A stretch of DNA of 64,000 nucleotides. Source: JBQLZO01 sp052168315. Its GTDB lineage: Bacteria > Planctomycetota > Phycisphaerae > Phycisphaerales > UBA1924. The notes under the pieces were generated by a model. That model worked only from the letters and a program-made list of their open reading frames with translations, did not search any database and was not told the DNA's origin. Position numbers and translations under genes: made by a program. This document shows, piece by piece, positions 7,788 through 16,549 of the stretch (positions within the stretch are counted from its first letter, which is position 1; each line of letters opens with the position of its first letter). The stretch is from NCBI GenBank assembly GCA_052168315.1, contig JBQLZO010000054.1, positions 1-64,000 on the forward strand, read 5' to 3'.

Positions 7788-10343
7788 TCAGTTGGGCACG
7801 ATTTGCTTGGTGTAGGTGAACGAGCACTCGGGGCCGTTGTTGGGGCATCTTGTGGAGTACCGGATGCGGCGGCCAGCGGCGATGGTCGCGCCCATGTCCT
7901 GGGATTCACCGGGTGCGACGGTGCGCGGCGAAGTCGGCTGCTCGGACGGATCGCTGAGCACCCATTTCTCCTCCTCAGAGTCGAATTCCTGTACCTCGAT
8001 GGTGACTTCGAGTTCGCACGCGGTCTTGGGCACGGTGAAGCTCACATCCACTGTCACGGCCGACGCGGTGACCGCCACGGTGTGCTCGATGGTCAGGTCC
8101 TTGGTGGTCTGCCCGCACGCTTTCTTGACGGGCTTGCTTGCTGACAGCGCGTAATTCTGGACTTCGATCTCGGCCAACGCTCCTGGGATCAGTGGCGGCA
8201 CGATGATGTAGGACGCCTGCTCGGGCCTGGTGAGGGCGACAGACCCGCCCGGGGGGAGTTCGAATCCCGGTTCGGCGTACGCCGGGTTGCCCGAGATCGT
8301 CTCGACGAGCACGATGATGGGCGCCGGCGCGGATTCAGAGAGCGTGAGCGCGAATCCGGGGAGCGGGTGCTCCGGTGAGTTCTGCGCGATGAGTTGTGGC
8401 TTTCCGTTGTACTCGAAGGTGACGAGGACGGGGTCGGCGCCGGGGCATGGACCGAACTGTGACTTGAGGATGTTGACATCGGTGAAGTCGACGACTCCGT
8501 CGCCATTGAGGTCGCCGATGCAGCCGGGGCCGGTGCACCCGAGGTTGTCGAGGAGGATCTGGAGGTCGAAATCGTCGACGAACCCATCGCCGTTCAGGTC
8601 TGCGGGGCAGTTGTTTCCGCAGACTGCGCACCCGGCGATCGCGGCAACGGCACAGAGTCCATCCCACGAAGTTTCGCAGCAGAACGGGTCGGCAGCGCAG
8701 ATCTGCTCGCAGCACTCGGCATCATTGCAGAAGGGGGTGCCGTTGGCGATGCAGCAGTCGCCGGCGGTGGGATCGCCGCACCCGCCGGTGGGAACACACA
8801 GGTCGGGCGTGCAGGTCGTCTCGAAGCCCTGGAAGGCGCCGCCCTGCGAGTCGCAGTCGATCTGGGTGAGGCCATCGACGCACTCTGCCCCGAAGCAGCA
8901 GGCACCGACCCGGATCGCGGCGCACTCGCACTCGGGGAGCAGCAGTGCGGCGTTCGCGCAGATCTGGTCCCATTCGGTGTTGCAGCAGAACGGGTCGTTC
9001 GAGCAGACGATCTCGCAGCAGGGTTGGTTGTCGCAGAATGGCGTTCCGTTCGAGACGCAGCAGTCTCCGGAGGCGGGATCGCCGCAGGCGATCGGTCCGC
9101 ACACTCCGGGCGCACATTCGGTGAATGGTCCGGAGAAATCGCCTTGTGCCTGGTCGCACTCGATGCCGGGGATGACGATGCAGTCTCCGTTGGGCAGGCA
9201 GCAGGCGCCGGGGACGAGGAACGGGCACAGGGGGCATCCGGTGGCCTTGCCGAGCCAGACGCCGCCGTTGGCCGCGCACTCGTCTTCGAGGGTGGTCTCG
9301 ACGCAGGTTCCATCGGGGAAGCAGCAGGCGCCGTAGGAGTTGCCGAATTCGCTCAGCAGGATGCCGAGGTCGTCGCTGTTGGTGTTCCCGAGTCCATCGA
9401 CATCGCCCGGGCAATCGTCGCCGACGCATCCGAAGTCGCTGAGGATGATGCTGAGGTCATCCGAGTCGACATCGCCATCCTCGTCGAGGTCAGCGCCGGT
9501 GGGGGTGAAGCAGGCGCGGAGGGGACAGCCGGTACGGGCGTTGTATGCGTTGAAGTTGTTGCCCTCGATGGTGGGCGAGTTGTTGAACGCGTTCTGCGCG
9601 GTGGCCTGGTCGCCAGCGCCCGGGTTCGGGATGGCCATGCCGAAGTCTTCGCTGCCCGCTCCGCCGCCGGCGGGAATGGTGGAGGTCCATGTGAACCCCG
9701 CGAGGATGCAGGCGTCGGTGGCGGGGATCTGCTTGTCGGTCTTGCTCTCGACGCAGAGATAGGTGGTGAAGGCGATCACCCGGCCGCCGAGGTTGGGGTC
9801 GGCCCGCCCATCGCTGAAAGTCCTGGTGGGGAGCTGGCCCGCCTGCTCGGCGTCGGTGTAGTACCACGGCTTGTTGTCGTTGAACTCCGCGTCGGGGTAT
9901 GCGGGCATGTTGGCCGGCGGCGGGTTCGGGTTGTCGCCCGGTTGGCCGTTTGCGATGCCATCACCGGGGGCGGGGTCGACGGCGGGGAGTTGCCCGACGA
10001 CCGGATCGACGACCGTTCCGTCGTTGTTGATGCTGGTCTCGATGTTGAGCCAACGGAAGTCGTACCAGTCATTGAGGAACGCGAACTTGGGGTCGAGGTT
10101 GAAGTCGGCCTCAATGAAGTCACCGCCACCACCTCCGGCGACCGCGTCATCGACGGAGAGCTCGCCGATCTGAACGGGTCCGCCGAGGGCGGGGATGTTG
10201 GCGGTGACGGCGACGGTGTTGACCGCCGCGCCGGTGGAACCGGCGGCGATGGCGATGCCAAGCGCGGCGGTGTGGATGCGTCGCGCGCGACACCGAGAGC
10301 GGCGGGTCGCGAACGGCGAGGTCGATTGGGTTGCTTTCAACAT
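7788..10343 (-). CDS. Large cysteine-rich secreted protein with two dockerin-like pairs
   Basis: Exported protein of 851 residues with no recognised enzyme domain. ATG 10343 is preceded by GAGGAG at 7-nt spacing. An N-terminal signal sequence runs to about residue 40. The order is: N-terminal domain (about 45-280); dockerin-like EF-hand pair (DLDEDGDVDSDDLSIILSDFG plus a second loop, about 283-330); two ACC modules (GACCFPDGTC and GACCLPNGDC); a CGD module (CGDPASGDCC through FCCNTEWDQIC); a third ACC module; a second CGD module; a second EF-hand pair (DLNGDGFVDDFDLQ and DLNGDGVVDFTDVN, about 575-631); and a beta-rich C-terminal 220 residues. The even Cys spacing suggests disulfides outside the cytoplasm. 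This kind of protein is typical of Phycisphaerae. The function is unknown; surface or matrix structure is an inference. Confidence 0.85.
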   Translation of the reverse strand: MLKATQSTSPFATRRSRCRARRIHTAALGIAIAAGSTGAAVNTVAVTANIPALGGPVQIGELSVDDAVAGGGGGDFIEADFNLDPKFAFLNDWYDFRWLNIETSINNDGTVVDPVVGQLPAVDPAPGDGIANGQPGDNPNPPPANMPAYPDAEFNDNKPWYYTDAEQAGQLPTRTFSDGRADPNLGGRVIAFTTYLCVESKTDKQIPATDACILAGFTWTSTIPAGGGAGSEDFGMAIPNPGAGDQATAQNAFNNSPTIEGNNFNAYNARTGCPLRACFTPTGADLDEDGDVDSDDLSIILSDFGCVGDDCPGDVDGLGNTNSDDLGILLSEFGNSYGACCFPDGTCVETTLEDECAANGGVWLGKATGCPLCPFLVPGACCLPNGDCIVIPGIECDQAQGDFSGPFTECAPGVCGPIACGDPASGDCCVSNGTPFCDNQPCCEIVCSNDPFCCNTEWDQICANAALLLPECECAAIRVGACCFGAECVDGLTQIDCDSQGGAFQGFETTCTPDLCVPTGGCGDPTAGDCCIANGTPFCNDAECCEQICAADPFCCETSWDGLCAVAAIAGCAVCGNNCPADLNGDGFVDDFDLQILLDNLGCTGPGCIGDLNGDGVVDFTDVNILKSQFGPCPGADPVLVTFEYNGKPQLIAQNSPEHPLPGFALTLSESAPAPIIVLVETISGNPAYAEPGFELPPGGSVALTRPEQASYIIVPPLIPGALAEIEVQNYALSASKPVKKACGQTTKDLTIEHTVAVTASAVTVDVSFTVPKTACELEVTIEVQEFDSEEEKWVLSDPSEQPTSPRTVAPGESQDMGATIAAGRRIRYSTRCPNNGPECSFTYTKQIVPN

Positions 10344-10642
10344 GATTGTGTCTCCTCACGCTTGGAGTGGGCGGTGGACAGGGTGCGCCGCCGCGCAGCG
10401 CACCAGAAGTGATCCGCTCGGGGATCTCTCATGTCTCACCCGAGTTCATGGTCTGGGAGGAGAATCTGAAGGTCGTTTGTGATCTATCATGTGTTGCGCG
10501 ATTGCACGAGCGTCTTGGGTGCGGTGCTCGTGGGGCTTCGCGGACAGGGCGGTGGGCGAGCGGGGCGTTGGGGGCGGGTGGGCGATATCGTTGGATGACG
10601 GGCGTGGCGGGTAGGAGATGAGGGTCGGAACTCGAGCCGCGC

Positions 10643-11248
10643 ATGAGCATCACCCGTACGACAACCGTGTTGCTGAAGGGTCTGGAGGACCCGGGGTGTC
10701 ATTGGGCCTGGGCGGAGTTCGATGAGCGGTATCGGCCGCTGCTGCACGCGGTGGCACGGCGGGCGGGGCTGAACGAAGCGGACGCGGCGGATGTGGCGCA
10801 GGACACGATCGCGGTGTTTGTTCGGAAGTACGCCGACGGGGGGTATGACCGCGATCGTGCGCGGGTACGGACCTGGCTGTGCGGGATCGCGCGGCTGCAG
10901 ATCGCGGACCTGCTTCGCAAGCGGGCGCGTCGGCACGAGTTCGCGGCCGGGTCGGACCCGGCGGCCGGGGTGCCTGATGAGCAGACGATGACGCAGGCGT
11001 GGGAGCAGGCCCGGCGGTCGTGGCTGCTGCGGCTGGCTTTGGAGCAGCTGAGGAGCAAGTCGCGGTTCAGCCCGGCGACGATCGAGGCGTTCGAGCTCAA
11101 CGCGATCCGGGGGATGGGAGCGGAGCAGATCGCCGAACGGCTTCAGATGAGCGTCCACGATGTGTACATGGCGAAGCACCGTGTGACGGAGCGGCTGCGG
11201 ACGGTGCTGGAGCAGATCGAGCGGGAGCACGGCGATGAGGAACTCTGA
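10643..11248 (+). CDS. ECF-type RNA polymerase sigma factor
   Basis: Extracytoplasmic-function sigma-70 factor of 201 residues. Region 2 spans about 15-95, with AWAEFDERYRPLL, DVAQDTIAVF and RVRTWLCGIARLQIADLLR in the positions of 2.1-2.4. Region 4 lies near 145-195, with AEQIAERLQMSVHDVYMAKHRV as its helix-turn-helix. The linker is short and there is no C-terminal extension. It lies just upstream of a methyltransferase and a Ser/Thr kinase on the same strand. That arrangement fits planctomycete ECF groups thought to be controlled by a linked kinase rather than a classical anti-sigma factor. The start codon has only a weak ribosome-binding site. Confidence 0.9.
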   Translation: MSITRTTTVLLKGLEDPGCHWAWAEFDERYRPLLHAVARRAGLNEADAADVAQDTIAVFVRKYADGGYDRDRARVRTWLCGIARLQIADLLRKRARRHEFAAGSDPAAGVPDEQTMTQAWEQARRSWLLRLALEQLRSKSRFSPATIEAFELNAIRGMGAEQIAERLQMSVHDVYMAKHRVTERLRTVLEQIEREHGDEEL

Positions 11249-11402
11249 TCCGCTCACGGGCGGCGGGCGGATGGGGCCGTGGGCACCGGTGGGAAGGGGA
11301 GACGATTGAGTCCATCGGCTCGCTGTTCGGTCGTGTATCGTTTGGTGGTCGGGACGAGCCTGAGGCGCGGGGATGCCGGGCGTTGCAGCGAGGAGCGTTG
11401 AG

Positions 11403-12200
11403 ATGGGCGCATCGGATCGGGGTGGAACGAACGGACGATCGGGCGGCGGGGTGTTGCCGGGGCTGATTCGGCGGGTGCTGCCGGGCGGCGGTGGTTCGCG
11501 GAAGCCGGCGTATGTGGGTCGGGAGGCCGAGTACTGGGATGAGCGGTTCGCGAGCCAGCCTGGAGCGCTGCGCGGGCCCGGGCATTCGGCGCTCGATGAA
11601 GATGCCAATGTCGCGAACTACGAGGAGAAGCGGGCGTTTCTGGCCCGTCATCTTCCGCGCTGGGCGCCGGCGAGGCGCCCGAACGGATCGGCGGCACGCC
11701 TGCTGGATGCGGGGTGCGGGCCGGGTGCGTTCCTGGGGACCTGGCTGGAGCTGGGGTACGAGGTGAGCGGGCTGGACTTTTCTCCCTCGGCGATCGAGTC
11801 GGCGCGGGTGCGGCACGGGGATCGGGTATCGCTGCATGTGGGGCGGCTCGAGGGGACGGCTCCGGGGGCGGCGTACGACATCGTGGTGTGCGTGGATGTG
11901 CTGTTCCATGTGGTGTCCGACGATGCGTGGCAGTCTGCGGTGGGGATGCTGGCACGGTCCTGCGCGCGCGATGGTGTGCTGGTGATCCAGGAGGGGCTGG
12001 ACCAGCCGATGCGTCCTTCGCGTCATGTGCGCGGGCGGACACGGGCGGAGTACGCTCGGGCGTTCGAGAGTGCCGGGATGTTCATCGATGAGCACCATCG
12101 CCATTACCTTGCGATCGAAGGGGCGCTCAAGGATGTGCTGGTGCTGCGGCATCGTGGCGAGGGGTTGCGCGGGGATGGGGGAGATCGCAACGGGCGATGA
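11403..12200 (+). CDS. SAM-dependent methyltransferase (class I)
   Basis: Rossmann-fold methyltransferase of 265 residues with motif I as LLDAGCGPGAFLG, the acidic loop after beta 2 as VSGLDFSPSAIESAR, and the post-I strand YDIVVCVDVLFHV, as in the Methyltransf_11/23 group. The start at ATG 11403 follows AGGAG at 11391-11395 with 7-nt spacing; an ATG 30 bp upstream lacks such a site. Its stop overlaps the kinase start by 4 bp (ATGA, 12197-12200), so the two are probably co-translated. The substrate is not evident. The position between an ECF sigma factor and a membrane kinase raises the possibility of a role in that signalling unit, but this is inference only. Confidence 0.85.
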   Translation: MGASDRGGTNGRSGGGVLPGLIRRVLPGGGGSRKPAYVGREAEYWDERFASQPGALRGPGHSALDEDANVANYEEKRAFLARHLPRWAPARRPNGSAARLLDAGCGPGAFLGTWLELGYEVSGLDFSPSAIESARVRHGDRVSLHVGRLEGTAPGAAYDIVVCVDVLFHVVSDDAWQSAVGMLARSCARDGVLVIQEGLDQPMRPSRHVRGRTRAEYARAFESAGMFIDEHHRHYLAIEGALKDVLVLRHRGEGLRGDGGDRNGR

Positions 12201-14860
12201 TCGATCGGCATGATGCGAACCACGGCGGCGGGCGGGGATCGGGCGATGGCGCCGCCGGCGATTGGGAACGCGAGGCGACGCTGCTGGATCGGTGCGACCG
12301 GGCGTCGTGCCCGGGGCTTGCAGCGCTGGAGGGTGTCGCGGATGGCTCGGCCGATGCCGCGGGCGTGCTCTTGCCCGGATGCGAGCGGTGCGAGCGCCGG
12401 CTCGCGGGCGTGCGATCGAATCGGGCGCTGCTCGATGAGTTGCGCAGCGTGTCGTGCGAGGGCGTGGGAAGTGGGAGCGAGTCCGCATCGCCGCCATCGC
12501 CACCTTCGCTCGCGGGGTACTCGGTTGGCGGGCTGATCAGCGCGGGCGGGCAGGCGACGGTGTTCCGCGGGGTGCACGAGGCCTCGGGGCGTCCGGTGGC
12601 CATCAAGGTGATGCACGGGATCGATGCGGAGCACCCGGGTGATGCGACCGATGTGGCGCGGCTGGACCGCGAGCTGCGGATCCTCGCGCGGTTCCGCCAT
12701 CCGGGCATCGTGACGGTGTACGACGGCGGGCGGACCGGCGATGGGCTGCCGTACATCGTGATGGAGCTGGTGGAAGGGGGGACTCTGAAGGACCACGCGT
12801 CGGTGCGCCGGTTCGGCGAGACGAAGGGTGGGATCCGGGAGGCGGGCACGCTGATTCGGGATGTGGCGCGTGCGGTGGCTGCGGCCCAGCGGACGGGGCT
12901 GATCCATCGGGATCTGAAGCCCGGGAACATCCTGATCGATGATGCGGGGCGTCCGAAGGTGGTGGACTTTGGGATCGCGGGCGAACGCGGCGAGCCCGGT
13001 GTGTCCGGCACCGATGATGGTGAGGAGGGGCGTTTCGTCGGTTCGGTCGCGTACGCGGCGCCCGAGCAGTTCGATCCGAACGGGATCGGCGCGCTGGATG
13101 CGCGGGTGGATGTGTTCTCACTCGGCCTGATCCTGCGGGAGCTGCTGACGGGGCGTCGGCTTCGGCGGAATCCGCTGCGGTCGGAAGCCGCGGCGGGCGC
13201 GCGGGAAGAGAACCGGCTCGTTCCGGTGGACCTGGACAGGATCGTGTCGCGTGCGACGGCGATCGATCCGGATCATCGCTATCCATCGGCTTCGGCGCTT
13301 GGCGAGGATCTCGACAGGTGGCTGCGGGGGTACCCGATCGAGGAGCGCCGCTCGGAGGCGTGGCATGTGGTGATGCTGTTCGTGGGGCGGCATCCGATCG
13401 CGTCGGCGGCGGGTGTGGTGTTTCTGTTGCTGCTGGTGTCCTACGCGGCGACGATCACGACCGCGGCGGCGATGATCCGCTCGAAGAATGTGGACCTCCG
13501 CCATCGGCTGGTGCAGCGGGAGTCGGTGATGAGCGCGATCTCGGAGCCGCTTGCGGCGCTGGATGCGGACTCGTCGCTGGAGTCGGTGCGTGACATTGAT
13601 GAGCTGCTGGTTCGCGCGGCGGAGGCGATCGGCCGGCACCTGGGCGATGAGCCGGCGCTGCAGAGCCGGTTGCTGTCGCGCGTCGGGCTGGCGTTGTTGT
13701 ACCGCCGGGCGTTCGACGAGGCGGAGCTGTGTCTTGAGCGTGCTTACGAGGGGGAGCGCGAGGTCGCGGCGGCGGTGGATGGTGTCGGGCGCGGGGCGAC
13801 GCCACGCCTTGCGGAGACCCTGCACGATCTGGGGCGCCTCTACTGGCACAGGGCGAATGTTGAGCGATTCGGGAGCGAGCGGGTGCGGGCGGAGGAGTAC
13901 CAGGCGCGGTCCATCGATTGCTACGAGCGGTCTTACCGGATGCGCCAGGAGTTGCTGGAGAGGGACGATCCGGAACTCGTGCGAACAATGTCGCACCTTG
14001 GTTCGGCGTACTCAGCGATCGGACGGTTCGAGGATGCGGATCGGATGTTCGATCGGGTGCTCGCGGTGCTGGAGGGAAGCGATGATGATGGATCGCTGGA
14101 GCTGGTCCGGATCCTGATGTCGCTGGGGAGCCATCGGTATCGGAAGAACGATCTGCCGGGGTCGGAGGCCGCGTACGCCCACGCCGAGCGGGTGGCGCGT
14201 GAGACCTCGGTGGGTTTGCCGCTCGCGGCGGCGATTAACGCCCGTGGGCTGCTGTTGTTAGAACTGGATCGTCCGCGGGAGGCCCGGGAGCGGTTCGATG
14301 AGGCGGGGCAGCTCCGGCGGGATCTGCTGGGGCCGTTCGATCCGGAGTTTCTGGCTTCGCGTCGGGACATGGCGATGGCGATGCTGGAGGCGAACCTCCC
14401 GAGCGAGGCGCATGGCGTCGCCAACGCGGTGCTGCAATCGATCGAGCTGGCCGGGCCGCGGGCCCGTGGCCTGGAGCGGACGGCCCGGTTCATCGTCGCG
14501 GCGGCGGAGGCGAGGATGGGGCGTGGACGCGGTGGGGGGGTGCCGGAAGCGCTGGCGTCGTTGTGGGAGGAATTGAGCGCTGTGCCCCGGGCCCCCGAGC
14601 GGACGGATCGGCGGACGGAGCGGCTTCGGGCGTCGGTGGGGCTTGAACTTCTGGGGGTCCTCGTGGACTCGGGTGATGGATCGCTGGATTCGGCGTCGAT
14701 CGCAGAGGAAGTGCGGCTCGACCTGGAGTCGCTCGTTCCGAGTCCCCGGCGGACACGGGATCTGGCTCGGCTCGTCGATCTGGCGGGGCGGGCGGGCGCG
14801 AGCGCCGGGGCGCGCGATTCCGCGACCGGGGAGGATGTGGCGCGCGGTAGGATGCCGTGA
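12197..14860 (+). CDS. Membrane Ser/Thr protein kinase with TPR sensor-like C-terminus
   Basis: Hanks-type kinase of 887 residues. An N-terminal segment with CPGL (C38) and CERC (C62, C65) resembles a reduced zinc-finger anti-sigma motif. The kinase domain runs from about 108 to 380: glycine loop SAGGQATVFRG, VAIKV with catalytic Lys137, HRDLKPGN near 237-244, DFG near 258 and APEQ near 293. A single membrane span near 400-426 (ASAAGVVFLLLLVSYA) is followed by about 460 residues with TPR-like helices. The kinase domain is therefore cytoplasmic and the TPR part probably periplasmic. The ATG overlaps the methyltransferase stop. It is likely to sense an envelope cue and signal to the linked sigma factor. 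Confidence 0.9.
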   Translation: MIDRHDANHGGGRGSGDGAAGDWEREATLLDRCDRASCPGLAALEGVADGSADAAGVLLPGCERCERRLAGVRSNRALLDELRSVSCEGVGSGSESASPPSPPSLAGYSVGGLISAGGQATVFRGVHEASGRPVAIKVMHGIDAEHPGDATDVARLDRELRILARFRHPGIVTVYDGGRTGDGLPYIVMELVEGGTLKDHASVRRFGETKGGIREAGTLIRDVARAVAAAQRTGLIHRDLKPGNILIDDAGRPKVVDFGIAGERGEPGVSGTDDGEEGRFVGSVAYAAPEQFDPNGIGALDARVDVFSLGLILRELLTGRRLRRNPLRSEAAAGAREENRLVPVDLDRIVSRATAIDPDHRYPSASALGEDLDRWLRGYPIEERRSEAWHVVMLFVGRHPIASAAGVVFLLLLVSYAATITTAAAMIRSKNVDLRHRLVQRESVMSAISEPLAALDADSSLESVRDIDELLVRAAEAIGRHLGDEPALQSRLLSRVGLALLYRRAFDEAELCLERAYEGEREVAAAVDGVGRGATPRLAETLHDLGRLYWHRANVERFGSERVRAEEYQARSIDCYERSYRMRQELLERDDPELVRTMSHLGSAYSAIGRFEDADRMFDRVLAVLEGSDDDGSLELVRILMSLGSHRYRKNDLPGSEAAYAHAERVARETSVGLPLAAAINARGLLLLELDRPREARERFDEAGQLRRDLLGPFDPEFLASRRDMAMAMLEANLPSEAHGVANAVLQSIELAGPRARGLERTARFIVAAAEARMGRGRGGGVPEALASLWEELSAVPRAPERTDRRTERLRASVGLELLGVLVDSGDGSLDSASIAEEVRLDLESLVPSPRRTRDLARLVDLAGRAGASAGARDSATGEDVARGRMP
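14848..14853 (+). promoter_or_regulatory. Putative -10 box (TAGGAT) for leaderless gatB
   Basis: TANNNT hexamer 9 nt before ATG 14863, in a start region without Shine-Dalgarno. It is one of six similarly placed boxes in the window. No -35 is obvious, and it lies inside the end of the kinase gene. Confidence 0.3.
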
Positions 14861-14862
14861 TC

Positions 14863-16524
14863 ATGCCGCCGGATTCTCCATCGTCGCGTCCGCCTTCGCC
14901 GGCTCCATGCAGCGCTTCGCCAGGACCCGGGCGGGACATCTCCATGGTTCGCGGGGTGCGGCTGATCGTGGGGATGGAGGTGCATGTTGAGCTGATGACG
15001 CGGACGAAGATGTTCACGCGCGTGGGTTCGCCGGCCCATCCTGAGCATGATGGCTCCGCGCACGAGGAGCCGAACACGCTGATCGATCCGGTGGTGTTGG
15101 CGCTGCCGGGATCGCTGCCTGTGCTGAACCGTCGGGCGATCGATCTCTCGATCCGTGTGGGGCTCGCGTTGAACTGCCGGATCGCCGCGATGACGCGGTG
15201 GGATCGGAAGTCGTACTTCTATCCTGATCTGCCGAAGGCGTACCAGATCAGCCAGTTCGCGCTGCCGCTGTGCTTCGATGGGAGCGTGGATGTTCCGGTG
15301 GGTGACGCGGGGGGCGTGGCGCGGGTGGGGATCGTGCGGGCGCACCTGGAGGAGGATGCGGGGAAGCTGCTGCACGAGGCGCCCGGCGGACACAGGATCG
15401 AACACTCGATCGTGGATCTGAACCGGGCGGGGACCCCGCTGCTGGAGATCGTGACAGCGCCCGACATGGCGAGCGCCGATGTGGCGGTGGCGTTCGCGCA
15501 GTGGCTGCACCGCGTGTGCCGGTGGCTCGGCGCGACGCTGGGGGTGATGCAGCGTGGGCACATGCGGTTCGAGCCAAACATCAACACCGAGCTGACGCTC
15601 TCGGACGGGCGTGTGGTGCGGACCCCGATCGTGGAGGTCAAGAACCTGAACTCGTTTCGCGCGGTGCGCGGCGCGATCGAGTATGAACTGGGCGCGCAGC
15701 CGCACCGGTGGGTGGAGGATGGGGTGGAGCACGGCCCGGGGCGGAAGTCGACCCGCGGGTGGGATGATGCTCGCGGTGTGACGACGCCCCAGCGAGAGAA
15801 AGAAGAAGCGCACGACTACCGGTACTTCCCTGATCCGGACCTGCTCCCCGCCACCATCGATGCGGCGTGGGTGGAACGGATCCGGGCGGAGATGCCCGAG
15901 CTTCCGGATGCGCGACGATCACGGTACCGGGAGGACTACGGGCTCGATGGGTGGGAGTGCGATGCGCTGGTGGCTGAGCGATCGGTCAGCGAGTTCTTTG
16001 AGACGAGCGTGGCGAGCGCGTGCGAGATGCTGGGGCTGGGAGCATCTGGTGGGGCCGGTGCCGCGCGGTGCGGGCGGCTGGTGGCGACCGTGCTGCTCCA
16101 GAACGGCGCCAAGCTTGCGAACGAGCGGGGGGGCACGGTCGCGGAACTGGGGGTGATGGGCACGGAAGTTGGGGCGATCGTGGCGCTCCGCGAGGGCGGC
16201 GAGATCGGGTCCAATGCGATCGATCCGTTGCTGGTTGCGCTGGCGGACCGGAGGGGCGAGGCGGTCGGCGATTCCGGGCTTGAGACGGTTCGCATGCTGG
16301 CGGAGCGGCTGGGGCTGATCCAGGTGCGGGATGCCTCGGCGCTGCGGGCGTGGTGCGAAGAATCGCTGGCGGATCCCGCGCACGCCTCCGCGATCGAGGA
16401 TGTCCGAGGCGGGAAGGAGGTCGCGGTGGGGCGCCTGGTGGGGAGCGTGATGAAGCGATCGGGCGGGAAGGCCGATGCGGCGTCGGTGCGGGCGATGCTC
16501 CTGGAGATGATCCGCGCCCGGTGA
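14863..16524 (+). CDS. gatB: Aspartyl/glutamyl-tRNA amidotransferase subunit B
   Basis: GatB subunit of the GatCAB amidotransferase, which converts Glu-tRNA(Gln) and Asp-tRNA(Asn) to the amide forms. Family landmarks are VGMEVHVELMTRTKMFT near the N-terminus, YFYPDLPKAYQISQ, NRAGTPLLEIVTAPDM, EVKNLNSFRAV, EKEEAHDYRYFPDPDLLP and a C-terminal YqeY-like helical region. At about 553 residues it is somewhat longer than the usual 480 because of a Pro/Ser-rich N-terminal leader; ATG 14944 would give the conventional start. GTG 14857 overlapping the kinase stop and ATG 14863 are the alternatives. No gatA or gatC is present in the window. It follows the kinase immediately, so co-transcription is possible. 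Confidence 0.93.
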   Translation: MPPDSPSSRPPSPAPCSASPGPGRDISMVRGVRLIVGMEVHVELMTRTKMFTRVGSPAHPEHDGSAHEEPNTLIDPVVLALPGSLPVLNRRAIDLSIRVGLALNCRIAAMTRWDRKSYFYPDLPKAYQISQFALPLCFDGSVDVPVGDAGGVARVGIVRAHLEEDAGKLLHEAPGGHRIEHSIVDLNRAGTPLLEIVTAPDMASADVAVAFAQWLHRVCRWLGATLGVMQRGHMRFEPNINTELTLSDGRVVRTPIVEVKNLNSFRAVRGAIEYELGAQPHRWVEDGVEHGPGRKSTRGWDDARGVTTPQREKEEAHDYRYFPDPDLLPATIDAAWVERIRAEMPELPDARRSRYREDYGLDGWECDALVAERSVSEFFETSVASACEMLGLGASGGAGAARCGRLVATVLLQNGAKLANERGGTVAELGVMGTEVGAIVALREGGEIGSNAIDPLLVALADRRGEAVGDSGLETVRMLAERLGLIQVRDASALRAWCEESLADPAHASAIEDVRGGKEVAVGRLVGSVMKRSGGKADAASVRAMLLEMIRAR

Positions 16525-16549
16525 GGGCGCGGCGGTGGGCTTGGGGCGG

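Noticed and set aside
7564..7848. N-terminal extension of the HD-GYP protein to 7848
   Set aside because: It would cross a 13-bp hairpin and the end of the neighbouring gene, and it encodes Arg/Ser/Pro-rich sequence unlike the family.
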